A stretch of 64,000 nt of DNA from Sphingomonas asaccharolytica NBRC 15499 (GTDB lineage: Bacteria; Pseudomonadota; Alphaproteobacteria; Sphingomonadales; Sphingomonadaceae), in the NCBI RefSeq assembly GCF_001598355.1, contig NZ_BCYU01000014.1, positions 1-64,000 on the forward strand, in the 5' to 3' direction. The position numbers and the translations under genes are program-made. Of the stretch, positions 30,904 through 40,641 are shown piece after piece; the stretch's first letter is position 1; each line of letters opens with the position of its first letter. A model generated the notes under the pieces. That model did no database searches. It worked only from the letters and a program-made list of their open reading frames with translations, and was not told the DNA's origin.

Positions 30904-32661
30904 CTACGGCATTTCCGCTTTCCTCGCGCGCCGCAGCCGCGGCTCGCGATCGATCCCGGCTTCTTCCTTGATCGACTTGCGCAATTCGTCGCGCTTTTCG
31001 TGGATCGAGGCGATCACCGGACCCATCGCCACGCCGAGCTCGACCAGTACCGCTTCGGATAGCTGGAGCGAGCTCTCGAGCGTCTCGGGCACGGCATCGG
31101 TGACGCCCGCCCGATAGAGTTCCGCGGCATGCGACGCATCGCGGGCGCGGGCAACGATCGTCAGGCCCGGCACCCAGCCGCGCACGCGCTTCGTCAGGTG
31201 CGCCGTTAGCACCGGGTCGTCCATCGTCAGCACCAACGCCTTGGCGCGGCCAAGATTGAGCCGGTCGACCAATTCGCTGCGCGATACGTCGCCGAACAGC
31301 ACCGAATAGCCGTCGCGGCGCGCCGCGCTGACCGCGTCGATATCGGCCTCGACCGCGATATAGGGCTGATTATGCTCGCGCAGCATGTCGGCGACCATCC
31401 GCCCGACGCGCCCGAAGCCGATCACGACCGTTCCTGGGCCCTCTTCGGCAAGCTGGAGGTCGGGGGTCAGCCGTTCGCGTGCCTCCAGCCGGCGAGCGAC
31501 CAGCCGGCCCATTTCGGCCAGTGCCGGGGTGACCGTCAGGCCGAGCGCGGTGACCGTCTGCCAGAAAGCGGCGTCCTGTTGCGCGATCAACCCGGCGCCC
31601 GCGGCCGTCCCGAGGACGATCAGCGTGGTTTCCGACGGGCTCGACATCACCAGGCTGGTTTCCGCAGCGACGCCATTGCGTGCCTTGGACAGCTTGAGGA
31701 GGGCGAAGGTGACGATCGACTTGGCCGCGACTACGCCGAGCAACGCCAGCACGAAATCGCCCCAATGATCGATCAACGTGTCGAGGCTGAGGCTCATGCC
31801 GACGGTGATCAGGAACACGCCCAGTGCGAGCCCCTTGAACGGCGCGGTGATGACCTCGACCTCGCTGTGATATTCAGTCTCGGCGATCAGCACGCCCGCG
31901 AGCAACGCCCCGACGATCGGGGACAGGCCCGCGGCGGTCGTGGCGAGGCTGGCGACGATCACCACCAGCAGGGAAATGGCGAGGAACAGCTCCGGGCTCT
32001 TGGTGCGCGCGGCCTGGGCGAACAGCCGCGGCAGGACGAAGCGGCCGACCAGGAAGATCGCCGCGATCGCGACAGCTCCCCAGATGAGGACGCTGACGAT
32101 ATTCCCGCCGCGCCCGCCCATTGCGCCGAGCCCGAAGATGATCGGCACCAGCGCGAGATCCTCGAACAACAGCATCGCGAAGGCGATCCGACCGACCGGG
32201 CTCGTCGTTCCGGCGATCGGCAGCACTAACGCAGTCGAGGAGAGCGCCAGCGCCAGGCCGAGACCCAGACCGGCTCCCCAGGGATTTCCGGTGACCAGCA
32301 GCGCCACACCGATCACCGCGGCGCAACCCAGCAATTCGGCGGCGCCAATCCCGAACACCGCTCCCCGCATCGACCACAGTCTTTTCAACGACAGTTCGAG
32401 GCCGATCGAAAACAGCAACAGAGTGATGCCGAATTCGGCGAACGGCTCGATCGCGTGCGGATCGGAGATGGTGATGTGATAGAGCCAGGGATGCTGCCCG
32501 ACCAATGCGCCCAGGCCGGCGGGCCCGACCAGCATGCCGACCAGGATGAACCCGATCACCGGACTGACCTTGAACCGCGCGAATGCCGGGATCACGATGC
32601 CGGCGGCACCGAGAATCACCAGCGCGTCGCTGAACCCTTTGTTGTCGAGACCAATTGCCAT
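30904..32661 (-). CDS. CPA2-type cation:proton antiporter with RCK domain (KefB/YbaL-like)
   Basis: About twelve hydrophobic segments fill residues 10-390, typical of the Na+/H+ exchanger superfamily CPA2. A TrkA-N/RCK Rossmann domain (VVIGFGRVGRMVADML, about 420-540) binds NAD(H) or nucleotides to gate transport. The 585-aa length fits the KefB/KefC/YbaL group. The tail is basic (RRARKAEMP). Ion choice, potassium or sodium, cannot be decided from sequence. It converges with alaS and is divergent, by 38 bases, from the FAD enzyme. Confidence 0.93.
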   Translation of the reverse strand: MAIGLDNKGFSDALVILGAAGIVIPAFARFKVSPVIGFILVGMLVGPAGLGALVGQHPWLYHITISDPHAIEPFAEFGITLLLFSIGLELSLKRLWSMRGAVFGIGAAELLGCAAVIGVALLVTGNPWGAGLGLGLALALSSTALVLPIAGTTSPVGRIAFAMLLFEDLALVPIIFGLGAMGGRGGNIVSVLIWGAVAIAAIFLVGRFVLPRLFAQAARTKSPELFLAISLLVVIVASLATTAAGLSPIVGALLAGVLIAETEYHSEVEVITAPFKGLALGVFLITVGMSLSLDTLIDHWGDFVLALLGVVAAKSIVTFALLKLSKARNGVAAETSLVMSSPSETTLIVLGTAAGAGLIAQQDAAFWQTVTALGLTVTPALAEMGRLVARRLEARERLTPDLQLAEEGPGTVVIGFGRVGRMVADMLREHNQPYIAVEADIDAVSAARRDGYSVLFGDVSRSELVDRLNLGRAKALVLTMDDPVLTAHLTKRVRGWVPGLTIVARARDASHAAELYRAGVTDAVPETLESSLQLSEAVLVELGVAMGPVIASIHEKRDELRKSIKEEAGIDREPRLRRARKAEMP

Positions 32662-32699
32662 GACGGCATCAAAGCAGGCCGAAGGGAGTTTGTCAGGTC

Positions 32700-33899
32700 A
32701 TGACTGAAGCGGATATCTGCATTATCGGCGGCGGGCCGGCCGGCATGGTGGCCGGGTTGCTGTTCGCGCGCGCCGGGCTGAAGACGATCGTGCTGGAGAA
32801 GCACAAAGACTTCCTGCGCGATTTCCGGGGCGATACGGTCCATCCATCGACCCTGCGGATCTTCAGTGAACTCGGCCTGCTCGACGAATTGCTCCAGCGC
32901 CCGCATCAGAAGATCGAGCGGCTGAGTGCGCGGATTGCCGGTCGCGACATGCAGATCGTCGACCTGTGCCATCTCCATGTCCCGGCACCCTATGTCGCCC
33001 TGATGCCGCAATGGGATTTCCTCGATTTCGTCGCCGATGCCGCCCGATGTTACCCGACCTTCGAACTTCTCCAGAGCTGCGAAGGCGCCGGCTTGATCGA
33101 GGAAGACGGGCACGTTCGTGGGGTCAGGACAAGCGAAGTCGAGGAAATCCGCGCGCGGTTAACGATCGCCGCGGACGGCCGCGATTCGCGGCACCGCGAC
33201 GGCTTGCCTATGACCGTGATCGGCGCGCCGATGGACGTCTTCTGGTTCCGCATTCCCAAGGTCGCCAAGCCGGATAACGACACGATGGGCGTGTTCGACA
33301 CCGGCACCCTGTTCGTCCTGATCGACCGCGGCGATTATTATCAATGCGCCTTTGTCTTTCCCAAAGGGGGCGCCGAGAAGATCAGGGGCGAGGGGCTCGA
33401 CGCCTTCCGCGCCCGCGTCCGCGCAGTCGGGCCGGAAACCGCGACCGTCGATCAGGGCGTGACGAGCTGGGATGACGTCAAATTGCTCACCGTGACGGTC
33501 GACCGTCTGGACAAATGGGATCGCCCGGGCTTGCTCGTGATCGGCGATGCCGCGCACGCAATGTCGCCGATCGGCGGCGTCGGGATCAACCTGGCGGTGC
33601 AGGATGCAGTTGCCACGGCGAACATCCTGGCTGCGGCGATGGCGGCAGGCGACGACCCCGACCCGCTGCTGTACAAGGTGTACGACCGTCGCATCCGCGC
33701 GGTCAAACTGACCCAGGGAATGCAGCGAATGGTGCAGGACACGATCATCGCACCGCTGCTTGCCAGCACCGAACCGCTTGATAGTCCGCCGCTGGCGGCA
33801 ACGCTGCTCGATCGTATTCCGCTACTGCGGCGCATTCCCGCGCAGATCATCGGCATGGGCTTCCGGCCCGAACATGTCCGCTCGCCGGAGGCGACGTAG
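32700..33899 (+). CDS. FAD-dependent monooxygenase/oxidoreductase (PHBH fold)
   Basis: The N-terminus has the dinucleotide-binding GGGPAGMVAGLLFARAG, and the second FAD motif GDAAHAMSPIGGVGINL lies near residues 280-297. Between them is the DG motif (AADGRDSRHR). This is the p-hydroxybenzoate hydroxylase-like group A flavoprotein fold. The 399-aa length is normal. Substrates in this group are aromatic or quinone-like; none can be named. The promoter must lie in the 38-base spacer or inside the antiporter gene. Confidence 0.9.
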   Translation: MTEADICIIGGGPAGMVAGLLFARAGLKTIVLEKHKDFLRDFRGDTVHPSTLRIFSELGLLDELLQRPHQKIERLSARIAGRDMQIVDLCHLHVPAPYVALMPQWDFLDFVADAARCYPTFELLQSCEGAGLIEEDGHVRGVRTSEVEEIRARLTIAADGRDSRHRDGLPMTVIGAPMDVFWFRIPKVAKPDNDTMGVFDTGTLFVLIDRGDYYQCAFVFPKGGAEKIRGEGLDAFRARVRAVGPETATVDQGVTSWDDVKLLTVTVDRLDKWDRPGLLVIGDAAHAMSPIGGVGINLAVQDAVATANILAAAMAAGDDPDPLLYKVYDRRIRAVKLTQGMQRMVQDTIIAPLLASTEPLDSPPLAATLLDRIPLLRRIPAQIIGMGFRPEHVRSPEAT

Positions 33900-33932
33900 C
33901 AGGGGACAACTCGCCCCCGCCTGTCGCCCGCC

Positions 33933-34970
33933 TCAAAACAGCTGCGACGAATCCAGCGTGTACTGCTCCTTGATCGCATCGGCGGAGCGCTTGCGGCCGC
34001 TTTCCGACATCGCGATCAGGCCATGTTTGGTGAGCGGCCCGTTCGGATCCCACATCGACGCATACATATCGAGAAAGGCCTGGAGCTCGGGCTTCGGCTT
34101 CAGATGCTTCTTCTTGACGTAGAGGTACAATGTCCGGACGCCGGGATATTTGCCGCTGGCGATGTCGGCATAGTCGGGGGTGACACCGTCGATCGGCACG
34201 CCGCGCAACCGGCTCGCATTCTGTTCGAGGTAGGAATAGCCGAACAGGCCTAGGGCGTTCGGATTGCTTTCCAGGCCCTTGACGATGAGGCTGTCGTTCT
34301 CGCCTTGCACCACATAGGGGCCGTCGCCGCGGATCTGGCGGCACACGCGATCGAACTCGGCGGGGTCGCCCGAGGTCTGCAACGCCTTGGCGGCCGGCAC
34401 CGCTTCGAAACAGCCAGGCTGCAGAAGCAGTTCGACGAACGCGTCGCGGGTGCCGCTGGTGGTCGGCGGGCCCAGCACCTGGATCGGGATCGCCGGCAGC
34501 TTCGGATCGACGTCCTTCCAGGTCTTGGTGGTGTTCGGCTTGCCCATCGGATTTGCCGCTAGCGCGAGGTAGATTTGCTTGCGGCTCAGTTGGATCTTGG
34601 GGCCCTGGTTCGATTCGGCGAGTGCCAAGCCGTCGAGGCCGATCGCGACCTCGATGATGTCGCCCACGCCGTTCTTCTGGCAGCGCTCGAATTCGACGCG
34701 CTTCATCCGACGCGAGGCGTCGGCGATATCGAAGGAATCGGGGCCGGCGCTCTCGCAGAAGCGCATGATGCCCGGTTGCGTCCCGGTCGAATCGACGATC
34801 GGCGCGCGGCGCCCGCTTTTCGCCTGGACGAAGGCATCAGACACCGCCTTGGTGAATGGATAGACCGTCGAGGACCCCGCCGACCGGATCGGGTCGGACT
34901 CGCTGCCACAGGACGCCAGGGCGAGGGCCGGCAAGGCCGCGAGGGTCAGAAAACCAAATCGACCGAGCAT
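33933..34970 (-). CDS. PstS-like phosphate-binding lipoprotein
   Basis: The ATG at 34970, preceded by GGGGGAG, gives a lipoprotein signal ending in LASC, so the mature protein would be lipid-anchored. The body has the PBP-like phosphate-binding fold with SAGSSTVYPFTKAVSD near the N-terminus, as in PstS/SphX. The 345-aa length fits. No pstCAB or phoU genes lie beside it. It may feed a distant transporter or act as a phosphate sensor. The frame upstream of 34970 is not conserved in character. Confidence 0.88.
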   Translation of the reverse strand: MLGRFGFLTLAALPALALASCGSESDPIRSAGSSTVYPFTKAVSDAFVQAKSGRRAPIVDSTGTQPGIMRFCESAGPDSFDIADASRRMKRVEFERCQKNGVGDIIEVAIGLDGLALAESNQGPKIQLSRKQIYLALAANPMGKPNTTKTWKDVDPKLPAIPIQVLGPPTTSGTRDAFVELLLQPGCFEAVPAAKALQTSGDPAEFDRVCRQIRGDGPYVVQGENDSLIVKGLESNPNALGLFGYSYLEQNASRLRGVPIDGVTPDYADIASGKYPGVRTLYLYVKKKHLKPKPELQAFLDMYASMWDPNGPLTKHGLIAMSESGRKRSADAIKEQYTLDSSQLF

Positions 34971-35122
34971 CGTCAATCTCCCCCAGCCGGCTAACCGACG
35001 CCTGGTAAACGTGGGTTCCGATGTCGCGTCCTGCGCCTCGGGCATGACCAGCGTGTGACATGCCGTGTCGGGCGATTAGGCTGGCTGGGTGGCTCGGGTC
35101 GGCAGCAAGGCGACGCCAAAGC

Positions 35123-35154
35123 AAAAACCGGGCCGCCACCGCTGGCGACCCGGT
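35123..35154 (-). terminator. Rho-independent terminator of icd
   Basis: On the minus strand ACCGGG pairs with CCCGGT and CGCCA with TGGCG around a GCGG loop, followed by five T. It lies 51 bases past the icd stop, reading in the icd direction. Confidence 0.88.
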
Positions 35155-35204
35155 GTCGTTAAGCTCGTACCGATGCGCGAGCGCGTCCGGCGAACCGCGT
35201 TACC

Positions 35205-36425
35205 TCAGGCCCAGGTTGCCATCCGCGTTTCAAGATTTTCACGGACCGCCTCAAAAAATTGCTCGGTGGTCATCCACGCCTGATCGGGGCCGATCAGCAG
35301 CGCCAGATCCTTGGTCATCTTGCCGCTCTCGACGGTTTCGATGCAGACCTTTTCCAGTTCCTCGGCGAAGCGCGTCACGTCGGGCGTCTCGTCGAACTTG
35401 CCGCGATATTTGAGGCCACCGGTCCAGGCGAAGATCGACGCGATCGGGTTGGTCGAGGTCGCCTTGCCTTGCTGATGCTGGCGATAGTGGCGCGTGACGG
35501 TGCCGTGCGCGGCTTCGGCTTCGACGGTCTTGCCGTCGGGTGAGAGCAGGACCGAAGTCATCAGGCCGAGCGAGCCGAAGCCCTGCGCGACCTGGTCCGA
35601 CTGGACGTCGCCGTCGTAATTCTTGCAGGCCCAGACGAACTCGCCCGACCATTTGAGCGCGCTCGCGACCATGTCGTCGATCAGGCGATGCTCGTAGGTA
35701 ATGTTCGCTTCCTTGAACTTGTCGGCGAACTCGGCCTCGAACACTTCCTGGAACAGGTCCTTGAAACGGCCGTCATAGGCCTTGAGGATGGTGTTCTTGG
35801 TCGACAGATAGACCGGCCATTTCAGGTTGAGGCCGTAATGCATCGAGGCGCGAGCGAAGTCGCGGATCGAATCGTCGAGATTGTACATGCCCATCGCGAC
35901 GCCCGACGAGGGGAATTGGAACACTTCCTCCTCGATCTTGTCGCCATTGTCGCCGACCCAGGTCATGGTCAGCTTGCCCGGGCCGGGGACGCGGAAGTCG
36001 GTGGCGCGATACTGGTCACCAAAGGCGTGGCGGCCGACCACGATCGGCTTGGTCCAGCCTGGGATCAGGCGCGGGACGTTGGAAATGACGATAGGCTCGC
36101 GGAAGACGACGCCGCCCAGGATGTTGCGGATCGTGCCGTTGGGCGACTTCCACATCTTCTTGAGGCTGAATTCCTCGACGCGCTGCTCGTCGGGGGTGAT
36201 CGTCGCGCACTTCACGCCGACGCCGTATTTCTGGATAGCCTTGGCACTGTCGACGGTGACCTTGTCGTCGGTCGCGTCGCGATGCTCGATGCCGAGATCG
36301 TAATAATCGAGGTCGATGTCGAGATATGGCTTGATCAGGCGCTCACGGATCCATTCCCAGATGATCCGTGTCATTTCGTCGCCGTCGATCTCCACGACGG
36401 GCGTCTTCACCTTGATCTTCGCCAT
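35205..36425 (-). CDS. icd: NADP-dependent isocitrate dehydrogenase
   Basis: Icd decarboxylates isocitrate to 2-oxoglutarate in the TCA cycle. The 406-aa protein begins [19 protein letters not shown], the start of the eukaryote-like (type II) homodimeric class, and includes the substrate-serine region (KSPNGTIRN) and the NADP-binding [12 protein letters not shown]. The ATG at 36425 is the usual start; the open frame above it is rejected. A Rho-independent terminator follows. The gene is divergent from psd. Confidence 0.97.
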   Translation of the reverse strand: MAKIKVKTPVVEIDGDEMTRIIWEWIRERLIKPYLDIDLDYYDLGIEHRDATDDKVTVDSAKAIQKYGVGVKCATITPDEQRVEEFSLKKMWKSPNGTIRNILGGVVFREPIVISNVPRLIPGWTKPIVVGRHAFGDQYRATDFRVPGPGKLTMTWVGDNGDKIEEEVFQFPSSGVAMGMYNLDDSIRDFARASMHYGLNLKWPVYLSTKNTILKAYDGRFKDLFQEVFEAEFADKFKEANITYEHRLIDDMVASALKWSGEFVWACKNYDGDVQSDQVAQGFGSLGLMTSVLLSPDGKTVEAEAAHGTVTRHYRQHQQGKATSTNPIASIFAWTGGLKYRGKFDETPDVTRFAEELEKVCIETVESGKMTKDLALLIGPDQAWMTTEQFFEAVRENLETRMATWA

Positions 36426-36568
36426 ATCCGCTTTCCTGATGGGGTTTGGTCGCGCCTCTAGGGTGAAGCGGGGAGGGGGGTCAAGCGTCGTGCCTGCGAG
36501 GCTAGTCGAGGAGAGCGATCCGTTTCCCGCGCATTGTACCGCACAGGCAACACGGTTAGACGACGCGC

Positions 36569-37288
36569 ATGCCTTCACTCGATCCGCCGGAAATCGGCAC
36601 GACCACCGTCAAGTGGCGCTTTCCGGCAATGCACCCGGAAGGGCGGCGCTATGTGATCATCGCCGCCGTCGCGACCTTGCTGTCGTTGCTCATCTGGAAA
36701 GTCCTGTTCTGGCCGCTCGCGTTCCTGACGCTGGGCGTGGCCGCGTTCTTCCGCGATCCGATCCGGGTCACGCCGCGTGACGACAGCCTAGTGATCGCAC
36801 CCGCCGACGGGCTGGTGACGATGATCCAGCCAGTGGTGCCGCCCGCCGAGCTCGATATCCTGGGCACGGCGCCGTTGATCCGCGTCTCGATCTTCATGAG
36901 CGTGTTCGACGTCCATGTGAACCGCACGCCGATCCAGGGGATCATCCGCCGCGTGGTTTACATCTCCGGCAAGTTCCTCAACGCCGACCTCGACAAGGCG
37001 AGCGAAGAGAATGAGCGCCAGCACCTCGTCGTCGAAGGCAAGGACGGGCGGCTGATCGGCTTCACCCAGATCGCCGGACTCGTCGCGCGCCGCATCGTTG
37101 CCTTCGTCAAGGAGGGCGACATGGTCGCTCCCGGCCAGCGCATCGGGCTGATCCGTTTCGGTAGCCGGGTCGACGTGTTCCTGCCTGCCGATACTGCCTG
37201 CCAGGTTATCCTGGGGCAGCGCACCATCGCGGGTGAGACGATCATCGGCCGGATCGGTGGCGAGATCATGAGCGGCGTCACCCAGTGA
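36569..37288 (+). CDS. psd: Phosphatidylserine decarboxylase
   Basis: Psd converts phosphatidylserine to phosphatidylethanolamine. The 239-aa length is that of the small archaeal/alphaproteobacterial type. Two hydrophobic segments lie near residues 25-55. The self-cleavage site that yields the pyruvoyl group is in RFGSRVDVF (near residue 208), where the serine is expected to become the pyruvoyl. It is translationally coupled to pssA through a GTGA overlap, so the two steps of PE synthesis share one transcript. Confidence 0.94.
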   Translation: MPSLDPPEIGTTTVKWRFPAMHPEGRRYVIIAAVATLLSLLIWKVLFWPLAFLTLGVAAFFRDPIRVTPRDDSLVIAPADGLVTMIQPVVPPAELDILGTAPLIRVSIFMSVFDVHVNRTPIQGIIRRVVYISGKFLNADLDKASEENERQHLVVEGKDGRLIGFTQIAGLVARRIVAFVKEGDMVAPGQRIGLIRFGSRVDVFLPADTACQVILGQRTIAGETIIGRIGGEIMSGVTQ

Positions 37289-38097
37289 GAGAGCCGCGCC
37301 CGCGACGGCTGCGACGGCCGGCCACGGGCCTGCCGCTGCGGACGATCACGCCGAACGCACTGACCGCGCTGGCGCTGAGTTCGGGGCTGACCGGCGTGCG
37401 TTTCGCGATCGGCGGAGACTGGCAGATGGCAGTGGTGATGATTCTCGCCGCCAGCGTGCTTGACGGCGTCGACGGACAGGTCGCGCGCATGCTGAGGGGC
37501 ACCAGTCGGTTCGGAGCGGAACTCGATTCGCTCAGCGACGCGATCTCGTTCGGGGTCGCACCGGCGCTGATCCTCTATCTCTGGTCGCTGACCGACGCGC
37601 CGCGCTTCGGTTGGATTTGCGCTTTGCTCTTCGCGGTGTTCTGTGCCCTCCGCCTCGCGCGGTTCAACGCACAGATCGACGCCACCGAACAACCGCGCAA
37701 GGCAGCGGGCTTCCTGACCGGCATTCCCGCGCCGGCGGCCGCCATCAGCGCGATGCTGCCGCTCTATCTGTGGTTCATTACCGAGGGGAAGGAGCCCTGG
37801 CTCCGCTCGCCCTGGCTGGTGGCGCCATGGATGGCATTTATAGCGTTCCTGATGATCTCAAGCATCGCGACCTATGGCTGGTCCTCGCTCAGGCTGCGTC
37901 GCAACATCCGCTTTGAGGCTTTGGCGGTGATCGTCGCGATTGGTGCGACATTGGTTTCCGCGCCGTGGCCGACGTTAGCCGGCCTCTGCGTCATCTATCT
38001 CGCGCTGATTCCGTTCAGTGCCGCAAGCTACCGCCGAATCAGGCTGCAGCGCGCCAATATGTCGGTTGCGCCGAAACCGACCGCACCGTCACCCTGA
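37285..38097 (+). CDS. pssA: CDP-diacylglycerol-serine O-phosphatidyltransferase
   Basis: PssA joins CDP-diacylglycerol and serine to make phosphatidylserine, feeding Psd. The CDP-alcohol phosphotransferase motif DG..AR........G...D...D is present as [13 protein letters not shown] followed by ELDSLSD. Six to eight hydrophobic segments fill the 270-aa protein. It starts with GTG overlapping the psd stop (GTGA). Its last 59 bases overlap the 3' end of a small gene on the other strand. Confidence 0.95.
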   Translation: MREPRPRRLRRPATGLPLRTITPNALTALALSSGLTGVRFAIGGDWQMAVVMILAASVLDGVDGQVARMLRGTSRFGAELDSLSDAISFGVAPALILYLWSLTDAPRFGWICALLFAVFCALRLARFNAQIDATEQPRKAAGFLTGIPAPAAAISAMLPLYLWFITEGKEPWLRSPWLVAPWMAFIAFLMISSIATYGWSSLRLRRNIRFEALAVIVAIGATLVSAPWPTLAGLCVIYLALIPFSAASYRRIRLQRANMSVAPKPTAPSP

Positions 38098-38266
38098 TCG
38101 TCGTCGCGGCATGACGCGGCGGCAGTGGCGGAACGACCGACCCCTGACCCTTGCCGGCAAGCGCGGCCTGGATGCTGGGCAATGCCGGGATGACGGTCGA
38201 ATAAATCGACGCGCTCGCCGCGACCAGCGCACCGGCGAACATCAGGATAGCAACGAGCGTGAACAT
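38039..38266 (-). CDS. Small single-span membrane protein, 75 aa
   Basis: The ATG at 38266 has a good Shine-Dalgarno (AAGGGGAAG, seven bases upstream). The product has one N-terminal membrane helix (FTLVAILMFAGALVAASAS) and a short tail with proline, arginine and threonine. Its 3' end overlaps pssA on the opposite strand. A GTTC-N7-GTTC LexA-type box lies 91 bases upstream, so it may be DNA-damage inducible. No homologue with known function is recognised. Small SOS membrane proteins in Caulobacter (SidA, DidA) block division, but similarity to them is only in type. Confidence 0.6.
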   Translation of the reverse strand: MFTLVAILMFAGALVAASASIYSTVIPALPSIQAALAGKGQGSVVPPLPPRHAATTIRVTVRSVSAQPTYWRAAA

Positions 38267-38614
38267 TGCGACTTCCCCTTTGGTCGGATCGCGATCCGTG
38301 CTGAACCAACCATCGGGCGATTCAGATGTTCCGCGTCCTGTGGATGATCGCTGTATGTTCTGTTGATGTTCCCGCCGTCAAGCGGAAAAGTGGAACATAG
38401 CATGAATATCGCGGCAAGCGACCGATGTCAGTCCGACGAGCGGGCGCTTGAGCCACTTGCCTTTCCCGGGACTTTGGACTAGGGGCCGCGCCTCAAACCC
38501 GCATGGGAAGCATCATAACCCGGTGCCGGACCTGCCCCTGCCATGATTGGCGCGGGGATTACCAGGATTTCGGTTTCCCGCTTCCCAGAGGAACAACCGG
38601 AAGGAGTTATCCCT
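38267..38614. other. 348-base intergenic region before rpsB
   Basis: It holds a LexA-type box (38357-38371) and, on the plus strand, a 26-codon frame (38402-38482) with no good ribosome-binding site that I do not call. The strong Shine-Dalgarno AAGGAG for rpsB lies at 38601-38606. Promoters for rpsB and for the small divergent gene must be here; I cannot place their -35/-10 boxes with confidence. Confidence 0.6.
38357..38371. promoter_or_regulatory. LexA (SOS) box, alphaproteobacterial type
   Basis: GTTC-TGTTGAT-GTTC matches the alphaproteobacterial LexA consensus GTTC-N7-GTTC exactly. It is 91 bases from the start of the 75-aa membrane protein gene (minus strand) and 244 bases from rpsB. 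A second, imperfect reverse-orientation copy (GAAC-N7-GAAT) lies at 38393-38407. Confidence 0.6.
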
Positions 38615-39496
38615 ATGGCGGCACCTGTCGTCACCATGCAGCAATTGCTCGAAACGGGCGCACATTTCGGCCACCAGACTCACCGCTGGAACCCGAAGAT
38701 GAAGCCGTATCTGTTCGGCGACCGCAACGGCGTCCACATCATCGACCTGTCGCAGACCGTGCCGCTGTTCGCGCGCGCGCTAGAATTCGTCAGCTCGTCG
38801 GTCGCCGGTGGCGGCAAGGTCCTGTTCGTCGGCACCAAGCGCCAGGCGCAGGAGCCGATCGCCGACGCCGCGCGTCGCGCCGGCCAGCATTTCGTCAACC
38901 ATCGCTGGCTGGGCGGCATGCTCACCAACTGGAAGACGATCTCCAACTCGATCAAGCGCCTCAAGAGCCTCGAAGAGCAGCTTTCGGGCGACACGCACGG
39001 CCTGACCAAGAAGGAAGTGCTCCAGCTCACCCGCGAGAAGGACAAGCTCGAGCTCTCGCTCGGCGGCATTCGCGACATGGGCGGCGTGCCCGACGTGATG
39101 TTCGTGATCGACGCCAACAAGGAAGAGCTGGCGATCAAGGAAGCCAACACGCTGGGTATCCCGGTCGTCGCGATCCTCGATTCGAACGTCTCGCCCGACG
39201 GCATCGCGTTCCCGGTTCCGGCCAACGATGACGCCGCCCGCGCGATCCGCCTTTATTGCGAGGCGATCGCCATCGCCGCGACTCGCGGCGGCCAGCAGCG
39301 CCAGGCCAATGCCGGTGTCGACCTGGGTGCCCAGGTCGAAGCGCCGGTCGAGGAAGCGCTGACCGTCGAACCGGCCGCAGCCGAACCGGTCGCCGCTGCT
39401 CCAGTCGAGGAAGCCCTCAACGCCGAGCCGGTCGTCTCCGACGCGGCGCAGCAGGCCGACATGGCCGCCGAGGGCGAGCGTCAGATCGACGCCTGA
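38615..39496 (+). CDS. rpsB: 30S ribosomal protein S2
   Basis: S2 binds S1 on the small subunit. The 293-aa protein starts [20 protein letters not shown]; the core, including GTKRQAQ and the [14 protein letters not shown] segment, ends near residue 230. The start ATG at 38615 has AAGGAG nine bases upstream. It carries a C-terminal extension of about 60 residues rich in A, E, P and V that repeats the unit APVEEAL twice. It heads the cluster rpsB-tsf-pyrH-frr; a hairpin separates it from tsf. Confidence 0.97.
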   Translation: MAAPVVTMQQLLETGAHFGHQTHRWNPKMKPYLFGDRNGVHIIDLSQTVPLFARALEFVSSSVAGGGKVLFVGTKRQAQEPIADAARRAGQHFVNHRWLGGMLTNWKTISNSIKRLKSLEEQLSGDTHGLTKKEVLQLTREKDKLELSLGGIRDMGGVPDVMFVIDANKEELAIKEANTLGIPVVAILDSNVSPDGIAFPVPANDDAARAIRLYCEAIAIAATRGGQQRQANAGVDLGAQVEAPVEEALTVEPAAAEPVAAAPVEEALNAEPVVSDAAQQADMAAEGERQIDA

Positions 39497-39515
39497 GCCG
39501 TCGCCTAACCGTCAT

Positions 39516-39553
39516 GCGGGCGGGGTAGGGCGACAACGCCCCGCCTCGCCCGC
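39516..39553 (+). promoter_or_regulatory. Strong hairpin between rpsB and tsf
   Basis: GCGGGCGGGGTAGGGCG (39516-39532) pairs with CGCCCCGCCTCGCCCGC (39537-39553) with one mismatch and two G-U pairs, around an ACAA loop. No T-run follows, so it is more likely an attenuator or an mRNA-stabilising or processing site than a full terminator. Confidence 0.6.
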
Positions 39554-39583
39554 AACTACATTCTGACTAGAAGGATCGAAGAC

Positions 39584-40516
39584 ATGGCCGACATCACGGC
39601 AGCAATGGTCAAGGACCTGCGCGAGAAAAGCGGCGCGGGCATGATGGACTGCAAGAAGGCGCTCGGCGAAGCCGGCGGCGACATGGACGCCGCGCTGGAC
39701 TGGCTGCGCACCAAGGGCCTTGCAGCCGCCGCCAAGAAATCGAGCCGCACCGCGGCCGAGGGCCTGGTCGGTGTCGAGGTTTCGGGCACCAAGGGTGCCG
39801 CCGTCGAAGTCAATTCGGAAACCGACTTTGTCGCCAAGAACGATCAGTTCCAGACCTTCGTCCGCGACGTGACCTCGGTCGCGCTCGAGCTGGGCGACGA
39901 TATCGCGACGATCAAGGCAGCCTCGCTCGGCGGCAAGACCGTCGAGGAAGTGCTGACCAACAATATCGCGACGATCGGCGAGAATCAGACGCTGCGCCGC
40001 GCCAGGAAGCTCGAAGTGTCGAAGGGCGCAGTCGTGCCTTACGTTCACAACGCGCAGGCGCCCGGCCTGGGCAAGATCGGCGTGCTCGTCGCGCTCGAGA
40101 GCGAGGCTCCGGCCGACAAGCTCGAGGCGCTCGGCAAGCAGCTGGCGATGCACATCGCGGCGGCGTTCCCGCTGGCGCTCAACGAGGAAGACCTCGATCC
40201 GGCAGTGATCGAGCGCGAGCGCGCGATCGCTCAGGAAAAGGCGTCGGAGAGTGGTAAGCCGGCCGAGATAGTCGCCAAGATGGTCGACGGCGCGATCGCC
40301 AAATACCGCAAGGAGAATGCCCTGGTCAGCCAGCTGTTCGTGATGGACGGCAAGACCAGGATCTCCGACGTGGTCGCCGCGGCCGCCAAGGAGGCCGGTT
40401 CGCCGATCGCGCTGACGGACTATGTCCGTTTCCAGCTCGGCGAAGGCATCGAGAAGGAAGAATCGGACTTCGCGGCGGAAGTCGCGGCGGCGTCGGGCGT
40501 GCCCCAGCCGGCCTAA
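39584..40516 (+). CDS. tsf: Elongation factor Ts
   Basis: EF-Ts reloads EF-Tu with GTP. The 310-aa protein has the N-terminal UBA-like domain with [18 protein letters not shown], and the EF-Tu contact segment TDFVAKND near residue 80, then two core subdomains. The AAGGATCGAAGAC spacer provides the ribosome site. It follows rpsB as in most bacteria. A terminator-like hairpin at 40533-40567 follows it. Confidence 0.98.
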   Translation: MADITAAMVKDLREKSGAGMMDCKKALGEAGGDMDAALDWLRTKGLAAAAKKSSRTAAEGLVGVEVSGTKGAAVEVNSETDFVAKNDQFQTFVRDVTSVALELGDDIATIKAASLGGKTVEEVLTNNIATIGENQTLRRARKLEVSKGAVVPYVHNAQAPGLGKIGVLVALESEAPADKLEALGKQLAMHIAAAFPLALNEEDLDPAVIERERAIAQEKASESGKPAEIVAKMVDGAIAKYRKENALVSQLFVMDGKTRISDVVAAAAKEAGSPIALTDYVRFQLGEGIEKEESDFAAEVAAASGVPQPA

Positions 40517-40532
40517 GCCGACGTTTCGACGG

Positions 40533-40567
40533 AAAAGGGGGCTGCGTCGCGAGGCGCGGCCCTTTTT
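40533..40567 (+). terminator. Terminator after tsf
   Basis: AAAAGGG plus GGCTGCG pairs with CGCGGCC plus CTTTTT, ending in a five-T run. It lies 17 bases past the tsf stop, before pyrH, which may therefore have its own promoter or depend on readthrough. Confidence 0.75.
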
Positions 40568-40641
40568 CGTATCCGCTAACCGCTTGGCTTCGGGGCGCAG
40601 CGCCCCTAAGGTCCGCGCCACTTCACGACCCGAAGGTATAG

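Noticed and set aside
38402-38482. 26-codon frame near the LexA box
   Set aside because: No ribosome-binding site and no features beyond its position.
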